The translations under genes were made by a program, and so were the position numbers. The notes beneath the pieces were generated by a model. It was not told the origin of the DNA, did no database searches, and saw nothing but the letters and a program-made list of their open reading frames with translations. DNA of 7,077 nt from SLQH01 sp964612995 (GTDB taxonomy: Bacteria > Planctomycetota > UBA11346): the NCBI GenBank assembly GCA_964612995.1, contig CAZTGE010000181.1:1-7077 (forward strand), in the 5' to 3' direction. Shown piece by piece: positions 1 through 5,542 of this stretch. Positions within the stretch are counted from its first letter, which is position 1. Each line of letters opens with the position of its first letter.

Positions 1-59
1 GAGGCGCGTGGGGGTACGCGCCGAAGGCGCGAGGGGGCAGCGCCCCCTCTGTAAAAAGC
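1..59 (+). repeat. Double-hairpin repeat, left copy
   Basis: This segment recurs in inverted orientation at 6967-7027 with only a few differences. It folds into two adjacent hairpins: a 6-bp stem at 17-31 with loop GAA, and an 8-bp stem at 31-49 with loop AGC, followed by a short A-run. The two copies differ at one base pair of the first stem (C-G at 21/27 here, G-C in the other copy), so pairing is kept. It lies just beyond the sulfatase stop. Read in that gene's direction the T-run precedes the GC stem rather than following it, so it is not a classic intrinsic terminator. It may extend beyond the left edge. Confidence 0.8.
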
Positions 60-75
60 GCCCCCTCTGTAAAAA
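40..75. repeat. Tandem 18-bp duplication
   Basis: An 18-bp unit, gcgccccctctgtaaaaa, occurs twice back to back (40-57 and 58-75) and is followed by another partial gcgc. It duplicates one arm of the hairpin repeat together with its A-run and ends a few bases before the sulfatase stop codon. The right-hand copy of the hairpin repeat lacks this duplication, so it looks like a local slippage event. Confidence 0.85.
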
Positions 76-81
76 GCGCTC

Positions 82-1614
82 TCAACCCCCGATCTGAGCC
101 CGTTTACGCATCAACGCCTGCCAATCCGGCACGGGATCTCCGAAATTACGGCTGTCTCCGTGCCAGGGCACGGCGTCGCAGGTTTCCTGATACCAGCCGA
201 GCATCCGTTCGCGCAGCTCGGCGATGCGGACACGGCATGCGGGGTCGTGGATCCGATTGATGCATTCGCCGGGATCGCTCACCAGATCGTAATACTCGTC
301 GTCTTCGCCGTAGCGGCGAACGTATTTGTCGTGCGCCGTGCGGATCATCGTCGCCTTGAGGTGTTCGGGGCCGTCGTCGCGGGTCTGGTAGCGGATGCGC
401 GGCCAGTACAGCAGGTCTTCGGGACGCTCGCAGGCGAGGCTCTGCAATTCCATGCAGTGGCCTTCGCCCGGCAGGCGGCCGCCTTCGCAGAACACAGCGT
501 CGCGATGGGCGGCGGTGGCACCGGCGATGACCGGCAACAGGCTGCGACCGAAACTGGTGTACTCCGGCTGGATGCCGGCGAGATCGTAGACGGTGGCCGA
601 GAAGTCGACCAGCTCGATCAGGGCGTCGCGCACCCCCGGACGGCAGGCGGTGGCTGCCGGCGGCTTGACCACGAAAGGCACGCGGGTCAGGCAATCCTCA
701 AAGGTGTTCTGGGTCTTCTCCACCAGGCCGTAGTCGCCGGTGAAATCGCCGTGATCGGCGAAACAGAACATCGCCGTCTGGTCATAGCTGCCGGCCGCGC
801 GCAGGGCCTCGACCAGCAGGCCCCACTGGTGGTCGACCCGCGCGCACATGGCATAGTAGACCGCGCGCAGCTCGCGCCACCGCGCCTCATCCCAACCGCT
901 CAAGCCCTGGGACCGATGGATGCCGGCCAAGAGGCTGGGCTTGCCCGACCAGTCGGCCGGTGCCGGGATCCGCGGCGGGATCGCCGATCGATCGATGGAC
1001 GAGAACCAGGGCTCCTCGCAGGCGTAGGGCGGATGGGGGAAACACAGCGAGAGGAAGATGCAGAACGGACGGTCGCTCGGGGCGCTGCGGATGAAGGCGA
1101 GGGCATCGCGCAGGTGGCACCAGTCGGGGTCGGTCAGGCCTTCGGGCGGGGTTTCGATCTTGCCGTACAAGAAGGAGAACCAGTTGTCGCCGCCGGGCTC
1201 ACCACGCCAATCGCGTTCCCCGTGGGTGTTCGGCGCGTTGATGTCGTGACAGGGGTTGTAGGCGTCGCACGCGCGGCCCGAGCCGTCCTGCCCTGGGATC
1301 AGATCGTTCTTCCCGCCCCACCACACATGGTATCCGGCCGCACGCAACTGCTCGAGCAACAACGGTTCGTCGCGATGCAGCATGTGGAACATGGTCCGAT
1401 GGCCCGCGGTGTGCGGGTACCAGCCGGTCATGAAGCTGCAGCGGCTGGGGGTACAGACCGGATTCTGACAGAAGGCGCGCGAGAAGCTCACCGCGTCCTC
1501 GGCTACCGAGCGATCGAGGTTGGGCGTCTGGGCGGCCGGGTTGCCGAGGTGACCGAGCACGTCGCCGCGCCACTGGTCGGGATTGAAGATCACCAGATTG
1601 GGCGGTCGGGCCAT
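82..1614 (-). CDS. Type I (formylglycine-dependent) sulfatase-family hydrolase
   Basis: The 510-aa product belongs to the alkaline phosphatase/sulfatase superfamily, which cleaves sulfate esters (some members phosphonate or phosphate esters). Visible active-site elements in family order are: metal ligand Asp13 in NPDQWR; the CxPSR signature CTPSR with Cys54, the residue converted to formylglycine, and Arg58; Lys102 in GGKND; His194 in FPHPPY; the DHGD motif with Asp287 and His288; and Lys300. A C-terminal YYDLVSDPGE segment is typical of the family. No signal peptide is seen, so it is probably cytoplasmic. The start at 1614 is preferred because GAGGA lies about 5 bases upstream and homology begins there; the frame is open further upstream but reads through intergenic DNA. 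No maturase or transporter gene is adjacent. The substrate cannot be assigned. Confidence 0.93.
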   Translation of the reverse strand: MARPPNLVIFNPDQWRGDVLGHLGNPAAQTPNLDRSVAEDAVSFSRAFCQNPVCTPSRCSFMTGWYPHTAGHRTMFHMLHRDEPLLLEQLRAAGYHVWWGGKNDLIPGQDGSGRACDAYNPCHDINAPNTHGERDWRGEPGGDNWFSFLYGKIETPPEGLTDPDWCHLRDALAFIRSAPSDRPFCIFLSLCFPHPPYACEEPWFSSIDRSAIPPRIPAPADWSGKPSLLAGIHRSQGLSGWDEARWRELRAVYYAMCARVDHQWGLLVEALRAAGSYDQTAMFCFADHGDFTGDYGLVEKTQNTFEDCLTRVPFVVKPPAATACRPGVRDALIELVDFSATVYDLAGIQPEYTSFGRSLLPVIAGATAAHRDAVFCEGGRLPGEGHCMELQSLACERPEDLLYWPRIRYQTRDDGPEHLKATMIRTAHDKYVRRYGEDDEYYDLVSDPGECINRIHDPACRVRIAELRERMLGWYQETCDAVPWHGDSRNFGDPVPDWQALMRKRAQIGG

Positions 1615-1762
1615 GCCTGTCCTCGCTCGTCGATGCCGCGGCCTGCGGCTGCACGCCGGTGTAGCTCGCCGGCCTCCGGCGACAAGCGCCACCGGCTCAG
1701 CCCCCAGGGCTGCGCAAAGCCCGGCGCACGGAGCGCCGAGCACCAGCTCGGCATGGATACAG

Positions 1763-1979
1763 GGGGTCATACCATGGGTTCGTCTGATGATGGACCCATG
1801 GTATTCCATTCCCCTGGGATAGTGCGCATGACCATGCGCACTATCCCAGGGGAATGGAATGGGGGCGTAGCGGGGGCGACTGCGCGCAGCGCAGAGCGAG
1901 CCCCGCGAACAAAAAGCCGCGCGGGCGCCGCCCGTTACAATGCCCCTTGGGGTGCGGGCGGCGCCCGCGCTATGACCCC
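1763..1979. repeat. 17-bp perfect inverted repeat split by a mobile element
   Basis: The left arm GGGGTCATACCATGGGT (1763-1779) is followed by a 14-base loop (1780-1793) and by ACCCATGGTA (1794-1803). The element at 1804-1970 and a TA (1971-1972) then intervene, and TGACCCC follows at 1973-1979. Joining 1803 to 1973 rebuilds the exact reverse complement of the left arm, so the element entered at the TA in the right arm. The original structure lay between the end of the leftward gene at 2007 and the sulfatase start at 1614. It could be a hairpin in the transcript, or an operator for the sulfatase gene. No T-run follows it, so terminator function is uncertain. The remaining 1615-1762 stretch holds the sulfatase ribosome binding site and no recognisable promoter. 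Confidence 0.85.
1804..1970 (+). mobile_element. Palindromic miniature element, copy 1
   Basis: The 167-bp element is flanked by TA on both sides (1802-1803 and 1971-1972). It begins TTCCATTCCCC; with the flanking A its first part forms a perfect 28-bp inverted repeat around a 2-base centre (1803-1830 with 1833-1860). The middle contains a smaller hairpin (CTGCGC with GCGCAG, flanked by GCGGGG and CCCCGC). The right end is a 17-bp stem GCGCGGGCGCCGCCCG plus one base, with the last pair a T mismatch in this copy, capped by a loop holding CCCCTTGGGG. It has no TIR shared by its two ends and no gene. Relative to the other copies, the palindrome differs at two positions in each arm in a complementary way. 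It was inserted into the inverted repeat described at 1763-1979. Confidence 0.88.
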
Positions 1980-2006
1980 GTCATCCCGAGCTTTGAGCGG
2001 CCCTGC

Positions 2007-2384
2007 TCAGCCCCCGTCGACCGCCGGCCGCGGGCCGCTCCATCCACCCGGCGAGGCGGCCAGGACGTCGCGCACCAGGGCGATGATGCGGTCTTCGCCG
2101 AGATCGAGCCGCCGCGGCGGGGGGTCCCAGCGTCGCCGGGTGATGATGCAGGCGGTATGGTTGTCGAGCTCGTGGCTGGTGAATTCCGTCGCCCGCTGAT
2201 CGATCTCGGCGTTTTCGATCTCGAGCGTGGTTATCGGATCGACGTCCTTGCGCGGCATCTGGACCACCGTCCACCCCGCGTTGTCGGCGTGGAAGTAGAA
2301 CCAGCTCTCGCCGTAGCTGCCACGGGCCTCGGCCGGATACTCCTGGAACAGGATGTATTCGAAGACAACCGGCGGCGCGTTCAT
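2007..2384 (-). CDS. Unrecognised 125-aa protein coupled to TerB-like gene
   Basis: I do not recognise this family. The protein has a beta-rich, aromatic N-terminal half (VFEYILFQEYP, SWFYFHA) and an acidic middle (ITTLEIENAEIDQRA). It then has RRRW followed by a proline-arginine stretch and a C-terminal helix (DRIIALVRDVLAA) before a Gly/Pro tail. It has no signal peptide, membrane segment or metal motif. The start at 2384 overlaps the upstream gene's stop as ATGA, which implies translational coupling; the frame is open upstream but there reads as an arginine-rich shadow of the TerB-like gene. It is the last gene of a leftward unit after the SRAP gene and the TerB-like gene, and may work with one of them. 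Confidence 0.82.
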   Translation of the reverse strand: MNAPPVVFEYILFQEYPAEARGSYGESWFYFHADNAGWTVVQMPRKDVDPITTLEIENAEIDQRATEFTSHELDNHTACIITRRRWDPPPRRLDLGEDRIIALVRDVLAASPGGWSGPRPAVDGG

Positions 2385-2800
2385 GAGCCGGCGCCGGCCG
2401 CGTCCTCCTCGTCGCGCAACAGCTCGGCCTTCTCGCGCGCGCGCTCGCCACGTTCGCGTCCGCGCCGACACAGAGCGGAGAACTGGTCTTCGGTCACATC
2501 GCCGATCATCGCGGTGTAGCTCTTGACGATCTGGTTCTCGGACGCATGGACCGCTCCGTCGGCATAGGCACCAGAGACCATGTCTTCGAGGCACTCGAGG
2601 TTGTTCCACCGCGACTGGAGCAGACGCGGCTCCCTGCTCTCTTCCAGCAAGGCCTCGGCGCGTTCGATGTTGCCGTCGTCGACCCAGCGGAACAACCGCA
2701 CCCGCGCCAGCACCACCTCCTCGGCGATACTCACCTCGTTGTCGGCGCGCAGGGTCAACAGCACATTGGCCACGTATTTGTCGAGTTCGGAATCATCCAT
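2381..2800 (-). CDS. TerB-like small helical protein
   Basis: This is a 139-aa, apparently all-helical soluble protein. The segment at residues 77-94 (SGAYADGAVHASENQIVK) contains the A-x-ADG-x-x-x-x-x-E pattern seen in TerB-type domains, which are associated with tellurite resistance and stress or phage-defence systems. An acidic, SIAEE-containing repeat-like helix pair lies at 20-40. The C-terminus is charged and probably disordered (RRGRERGERAREKAE). The start at 2800 is supported by GAGGAG about 8 bases upstream; that site overlaps the stop codon of the SRAP gene, leaving 12 bases between the genes. The TerB assignment rests on a short motif and overall helical character, so it is tentative. 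Because the SRAP gene in front is interrupted, its expression may depend on reading through the inserted element. Confidence 0.85.
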   Translation of the reverse strand: MDDSELDKYVANVLLTLRADNEVSIAEEVVLARVRLFRWVDDGNIERAEALLEESREPRLLQSRWNNLECLEDMVSGAYADGAVHASENQIVKSYTAMIGDVTEDQFSALCRRGRERGERAREKAELLRDEEDAAGAGS

Positions 2801-2812
2801 CGATCGTTCTCC

Positions 2813-3585
2813 TCAGTTGTTTGCATCCGCCGTGGCGCAGCAGGTGCTATCCGCTGCGCCCGTGTCGGTGGGCGCAGCGGCCCAGCCCCGATCCGGGTCG
2901 CGCCAGGCACCGGCGGGTTCCGGGCCGAGCGTTACCGGCATGCGATCGTGCAGGTGCGGGATCCTCGGGTGCGCGGCGGTGGTGACGATGGCGAAGGCCT
3001 CACCGGCCGGCGTGGTCTTCCACAGGCCGGCCAGGGTGAAGGCTCCGCGCCGCGGACGCAAGCTCCAGCGCTGCCGGCTGCCCTTCGCTCCGGTCCGTTC
3101 GTGCCAGGCCTGGGCCGGCATGAGGCACCGCCGGCTCGCGGCTGCCGGGCGCCACAGACCGGAGGCGCCGAGACGATCGTCGCGCTCCAGGGTCAGGCCG
3201 CGCCTGGCGAGGCTCCGCTGCCAACCCCACCGCGCCGGCACCGACACCGGCCCGTCGGCATCCGCGCGGAGGATCGCATAGCGCGGGCGCCGCCCGCACC
3301 CCAAGGGGCATTGTAGCGGTCGGCGCCCGCGCGGCTTTTTGTTCGCGGGGGCTCGCTCTGCGCTGCGCGCAATCGCCCCCGCTACGCCCCCATTCCATTC
3401 CCCTGGAAAAGTGCACATGGTCATGCGCACTTTTCCAGGGGAATGGAATACCCGCGCAGGTGATGGATCGTACGCGGCTGTACGAGCAGGTCGTCGTCCT
3501 CGACCAGATTGCGCAGCGAGCCCGGCAGACCCGCGCGCCGCGAGGCCACCGCCCGCAGAGCCGGTGCGTAGAAGGTGTCACACAT
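2813..3585 (-). pseudogene. SRAP-family (YedK/HMCES-like) gene interrupted by mobile element
   Basis: SRAP proteins bind abasic sites in single-stranded DNA and cross-link to them through Cys2 after removal of Met1. The N-terminal piece begins at 3585 with MCDTF, giving Cys2, and runs to LRGY; the C-terminal piece resumes at AILRADADG and ends at 2813. Between them lie the element at 3281-3448 and one extra TA. Deleting these 170 bases joins the frames exactly into 200 codons: LRGY-AILRAD, RWGW (family RWGL), RRCLMPAQAWHE with Glu106, and HLHDRMPV with His156. These match the family's catalytic Glu and His in position. The family's NAR Asn site reads ERDD here, so that residue seems absent. 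As it stands, the N-terminal frame stops inside the element at 3421 (54 aa). The C-terminal frame is open back into the element (to about 3430) and could give a Cys2-less product. No strong ribosome binding site precedes 3585. Confidence 0.88.
3281..3448 (-). mobile_element. Palindromic miniature element, copy 2, inside the SRAP gene
   Basis: The 168-bp copy lies in the reverse orientation, flanked by TA at 3279-3280 and 3449-3450. Its long palindrome (3392-3419 with 3422-3449) pairs at 27 of 28 positions; the exception is an A at 3415 (gtgcacatg instead of gtgcgcatg). The distal hairpin has one change (GCCGACC for GCCGCCC on the element's strand). It splits the coding sequence of the SRAP gene, so it is demonstrably an insertion rather than an ancestral intergenic structure. 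Stop codons in the frame entered from the SRAP start cut that product short. Confidence 0.9.
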
Positions 3586-3705
3586 GTCACGGCATTAGAG
3601 CCACTCGTGTGACCATCGTCAAAGGGCATGTCACCGCGGCCCGGTGGTAGCCGGCGGCGACGCACGTTGCCCCGCCCCGCAGATCCGGACAATGCCGGCC
3701 ACGCC
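3586..3705. promoter_or_regulatory. Divergent intergenic region between SRAP gene and dinB
   Basis: This 120-base stretch separates the start of the leftward SRAP gene from that of rightward dinB and should hold both promoters. I looked for the gammaproteobacterial LexA operator (CTGT, 8 bases, ACAG) and found none. An imperfect pair, gtcacac (3577-3583) and gtgtgac (3608-3614), straddles the SRAP start and could be an operator. No convincing -35/-10 pair can be named. Regulation by DNA damage is therefore expected from gene content but not shown by sequence. Confidence 0.4.
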
Positions 3706-4926
3706 ATGGCCACCGCCGCCCGCAGCATCATCCACGTCGACATGGACGAGTTCTTCGCCGCGGTCGCGAAACTCGATGATCCCACCTTGCGTGGGCGCCC
3801 CTTGCTCATCGGCGGGCGCCCGGACCAGCGCGGCGTGGTGGCCACCGCCAGCTACGAGGCACGGCGCTACGGCTGCCGGTCGGCGATGCCCATGGCCACA
3901 GCGCTGCGCCTGTGCCCCGCTGCCGTGGTACGCCGACCCGACGGCCGCCGCTACCGCGAGGTCTCGGAGGCGGTGTTCGCCATCTTCGCGCGGTACACGC
4001 CGACCATCGAGCCGCTGTCGATCGACGAGGCCTTCCTCGACCTCAGCGGCACCGAACGCCTCCACGGCCCGGCGCTCGGCGTCGCCGAGGCGATCCGCGC
4101 CGCGATCCGGGCCGAGATCGGCATCACCGCGAGTGTCGGCGTGGCGCCGAACAAGTTCCTCGCCAAGCTCGCCAGCGATCTCGACAAGCCCGACGGCCTG
4201 ACGGTCATCACCGCTGCGAATCTGCGCGACGTGCTCGATCCGCTCGATCTCGCGACCCTCTGGGGCGTGGGCCCGGCCGCGGCCAAACGCCTGCGGCGCA
4301 TCGGCCTGCACACCATCGGCGACATCCACCGCTGCGACCCGGACCGTCTGGTACGCGAGCTCGGCGAGACCAGCGCCGCCCATCTGAAGGACCTGGCCGC
4401 CGGCCGCGACATCCGGCCGGTGGTGCCCGACCACTCGGCCAGATCCATCGGCCAGGAACAGACCTTCGCCACCGACATCGGCGATGCCCGGGCCCTGCGC
4501 GCGGTCCTGCTCACCCAGGTCGAGGCGGTCAGCCGCCGCCTGCGCCGCCAGGGCCTCAAGGCGCGAACCGTCAGCATCAAGCTGCGCTACGCCGATTTCA
4601 CCACCATCAGCCGCTCGCACAGCCTGCCGGTGGCGAGCGATGTCACCCGCACCCTCTGGCGCGCCGCCGTCGGACTGTTCGAGACCTGGGCCCGGAGTGA
4701 CCTGCGCCCGTTGCGCCTGCTGGGGGTGACCGCAACCCGTTTCGACGCCCCCGACGAGCCGGCCCAGCTGAGTCTGTTCGACGACCCCGACGACGAACGC
4801 CAACGTCGACTCGACGCGGCGACCGACAGCATCGCCCAACGCTTCGGCGACAGTGTCATGGCCCGCGGCGCTGGGTTCAGAAGCGGAGGCCGATCCCGCC
4901 GAAAACCCCCAGACCGCCCGGGTTGA
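3706..4926 (+). CDS. dinB: DNA polymerase IV (Y-family, translesion)
   Basis: The 406-aa error-prone polymerase extends primers past damaged bases. It shows the family order: palm motif SIIHVDMDEFF (catalytic Asp12, steric-gate Phe17); YEARRYGCRSAMPM; LSIDEAFLD with the catalytic Asp107-Glu108 pair; and SVGVAPNKFLAKLASDLDKP around 143-162. A helix-hairpin-helix WGVGPAAAKRLRRIGL follows around 186-201, then the little-finger start SIGQEQTF near 247. The beta-clamp-binding motif QLSLF sits at 354-358, followed by the RLDAATDSIAQRFG segment seen in longer DinB proteins. The start at 3706 is chosen because homology begins there; the frame is open to an ATG at 3628, but its AAGGG is only one base away, and 3706 has no good ribosome binding site either. 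The last residues (FRSGGRSRRKPPDRPG) overlap an opposing gene remnant and may be an extension after loss of the original stop. Confidence 0.96.
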   Translation: MATAARSIIHVDMDEFFAAVAKLDDPTLRGRPLLIGGRPDQRGVVATASYEARRYGCRSAMPMATALRLCPAAVVRRPDGRRYREVSEAVFAIFARYTPTIEPLSIDEAFLDLSGTERLHGPALGVAEAIRAAIRAEIGITASVGVAPNKFLAKLASDLDKPDGLTVITAANLRDVLDPLDLATLWGVGPAAAKRLRRIGLHTIGDIHRCDPDRLVRELGETSAAHLKDLAAGRDIRPVVPDHSARSIGQEQTFATDIGDARALRAVLLTQVEAVSRRLRRQGLKARTVSIKLRYADFTTISRSHSLPVASDVTRTLWRAAVGLFETWARSDLRPLRLLGVTATRFDAPDEPAQLSLFDDPDDERQRRLDAATDSIAQRFGDSVMARGAGFRSGGRSRRKPPDRPG

Positions 4927-5080
4927 GGTCTTCGCCAACGGCGTCGACGTCGGCCACGCCGTAGATATACCGCCCGAAGGCGCTGTAATCGACGTTGTCC
5001 ACATGCACCCGCAACGCCACCTGGGCGTAGCCGACCAGAGTGCTCACCGTCTCCTGGGTCTGGGGCGCATCGATCTTCAT
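4877..5080 (-). pseudogene. 3' remnant of an outer-membrane beta-barrel protein gene
   Basis: The 67-residue frame reads MKIDAPQTQETVSTLVGYAQ and then alternating beta-strand-like segments (VALRVHVDNVDYSAFGRYIY), ending GGIGLRF. A terminal Phe after alternating small and aromatic residues is the usual BAM recognition signature of outer-membrane barrel proteins. It has no signal peptide and far too few strands for a barrel, so only the 3' end remains. Its upstream edge coincides with the TA that bounds the element at 5082-5251. Joining across that element does not extend a plausible barrel, so either the gene was already truncated or the insertion was followed by deletion. The element's palindrome supplies AGGGGAAT just before its first ATG, so a peptide might still be made. 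Its 3' end overlaps the end of dinB on the other strand by 50 bases. Confidence 0.6.
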
Positions 5081-5081
5081 A

Positions 5082-5251
5082 TTCCATTCCCCTGGAAAAG
5101 TGCGCATGACCATGCGCACTTTTCCAGGGGAATGGAATGGGGGCGTAGCGGGGGCGACTGCGCGCAGCGCAGAGCGAGCCCCCCCGCGAACAAAAAGCCG
5201 CGCGGGCGCCGCCCGCTACAATGCCCCTTGGGGTGCGGGCGGCGCCCGCGC
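5082..5251 (+). mobile_element. Palindromic miniature element, copy 3
   Basis: The 170-bp copy is flanked by TA at 5080-5081 and 5252-5253. The long palindrome is perfect, 28 bp per arm (5081-5108 with 5111-5138). It shares the GGAAAAGTGC arm version with copy 2 rather than the GGGATAGTGC version of copy 1. The middle hairpin has a run of seven C (four in copy 1, five in copy 2), and the distal 17-bp hairpin is perfect. It abuts the outer-membrane-protein remnant on its left; on its right the flank TATGCGATC equals that of copy 2, which may be part of the target preference. Confidence 0.88.
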
Positions 5252-5253
5252 TA

Positions 5254-5542
5254 TGCGATCGTCGCTCCAGAGCGCGACCGCCCATGCATTCTTATGCTGA
5301 TCGCGTTTGCCTGTCAAGTCACGGCGAAAACGCCGGCCGTCGCTCCGGCCCCGCTGGGCCCATACGCGGCAATTCCGCTTGCCACCGCCATCGCCGCTGG
5401 GCGTTCTTTGTCCTGCTGCTGGCTTGCCAATCTGATCAGCGCCACCAGCGGCAACCGCTTCTTCGTCGCCCAGTCGGTACCCTATGCCACTGCCGGTGTA
5501 CGCCTGGTGCTCACCCCGCGCTGAAGCGCCCGGGGGTCCGGT
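5254..5542. other. Low-information stretch with a possible degraded gene end
   Basis: No convincing intact gene lies in these 289 bases. A rightward frame from ATG 5294 to TGA 5524 encodes 76 aa. Its last 30 codons (NLISATSGNRFFVAQSVPYA onwards to LVLTPR) have the strong G/C third-position bias of real genes here and could be the C-terminal end of a lost protein; the first part looks less like coding sequence. No ribosome binding site or homologue is recognised. On the leftward strand a TTGACA (5317-5312) is followed 17 bases later by a weak -10-like TAAGAA; if it is a promoter it would face the element and the outer-membrane-protein remnant. Confidence 0.35.

Noticed and set aside
1..75. Intrinsic terminator for the sulfatase gene
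   Set aside because: In the direction of transcription the T-runs come before the GC hairpin and none follows it, so the order is wrong for a Rho-independent terminator.
160..2199. Long rightward open frame of about 680 codons over the sulfatase gene
   Set aside because: It is the antisense shadow of the sulfatase gene in GC-rich DNA. It continues through an inserted element and has no recognisable domain, while the opposite strand has full sulfatase motifs.
2813..3430. Treating the C-terminal SRAP piece as an intact gene starting inside the element
   Set aside because: The start codon and first 51 or so residues come from the inserted element, and the catalytic Cys2 is encoded upstream at 3585-3580.
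3586..3705. LexA/SOS operator for dinB and the SRAP gene
   Set aside because: It was expected from the gene functions, but no CTGT-N8-ACAG-like palindrome is present.
3631..5004. Long leftward open frame opposite dinB
   Set aside because: It is an antisense frame of a clear DinB protein, with low-complexity Gly/Ala/Glu composition and no start signal.
1804..5251. CRISPR array or integron attC sites
   Set aside because: The repeats are 167-170 bp, 1.3-1.6 kb apart, in mixed orientation, and separated by ordinary genes rather than by spacers or cassettes.
5294..5524. RidA-like fragment (TAKTPAVAPAPLGPY resembles the family's APAALGPY)
   Set aside because: The resemblance is limited to a few residues. 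The rest, including the C-terminal end, does not match.
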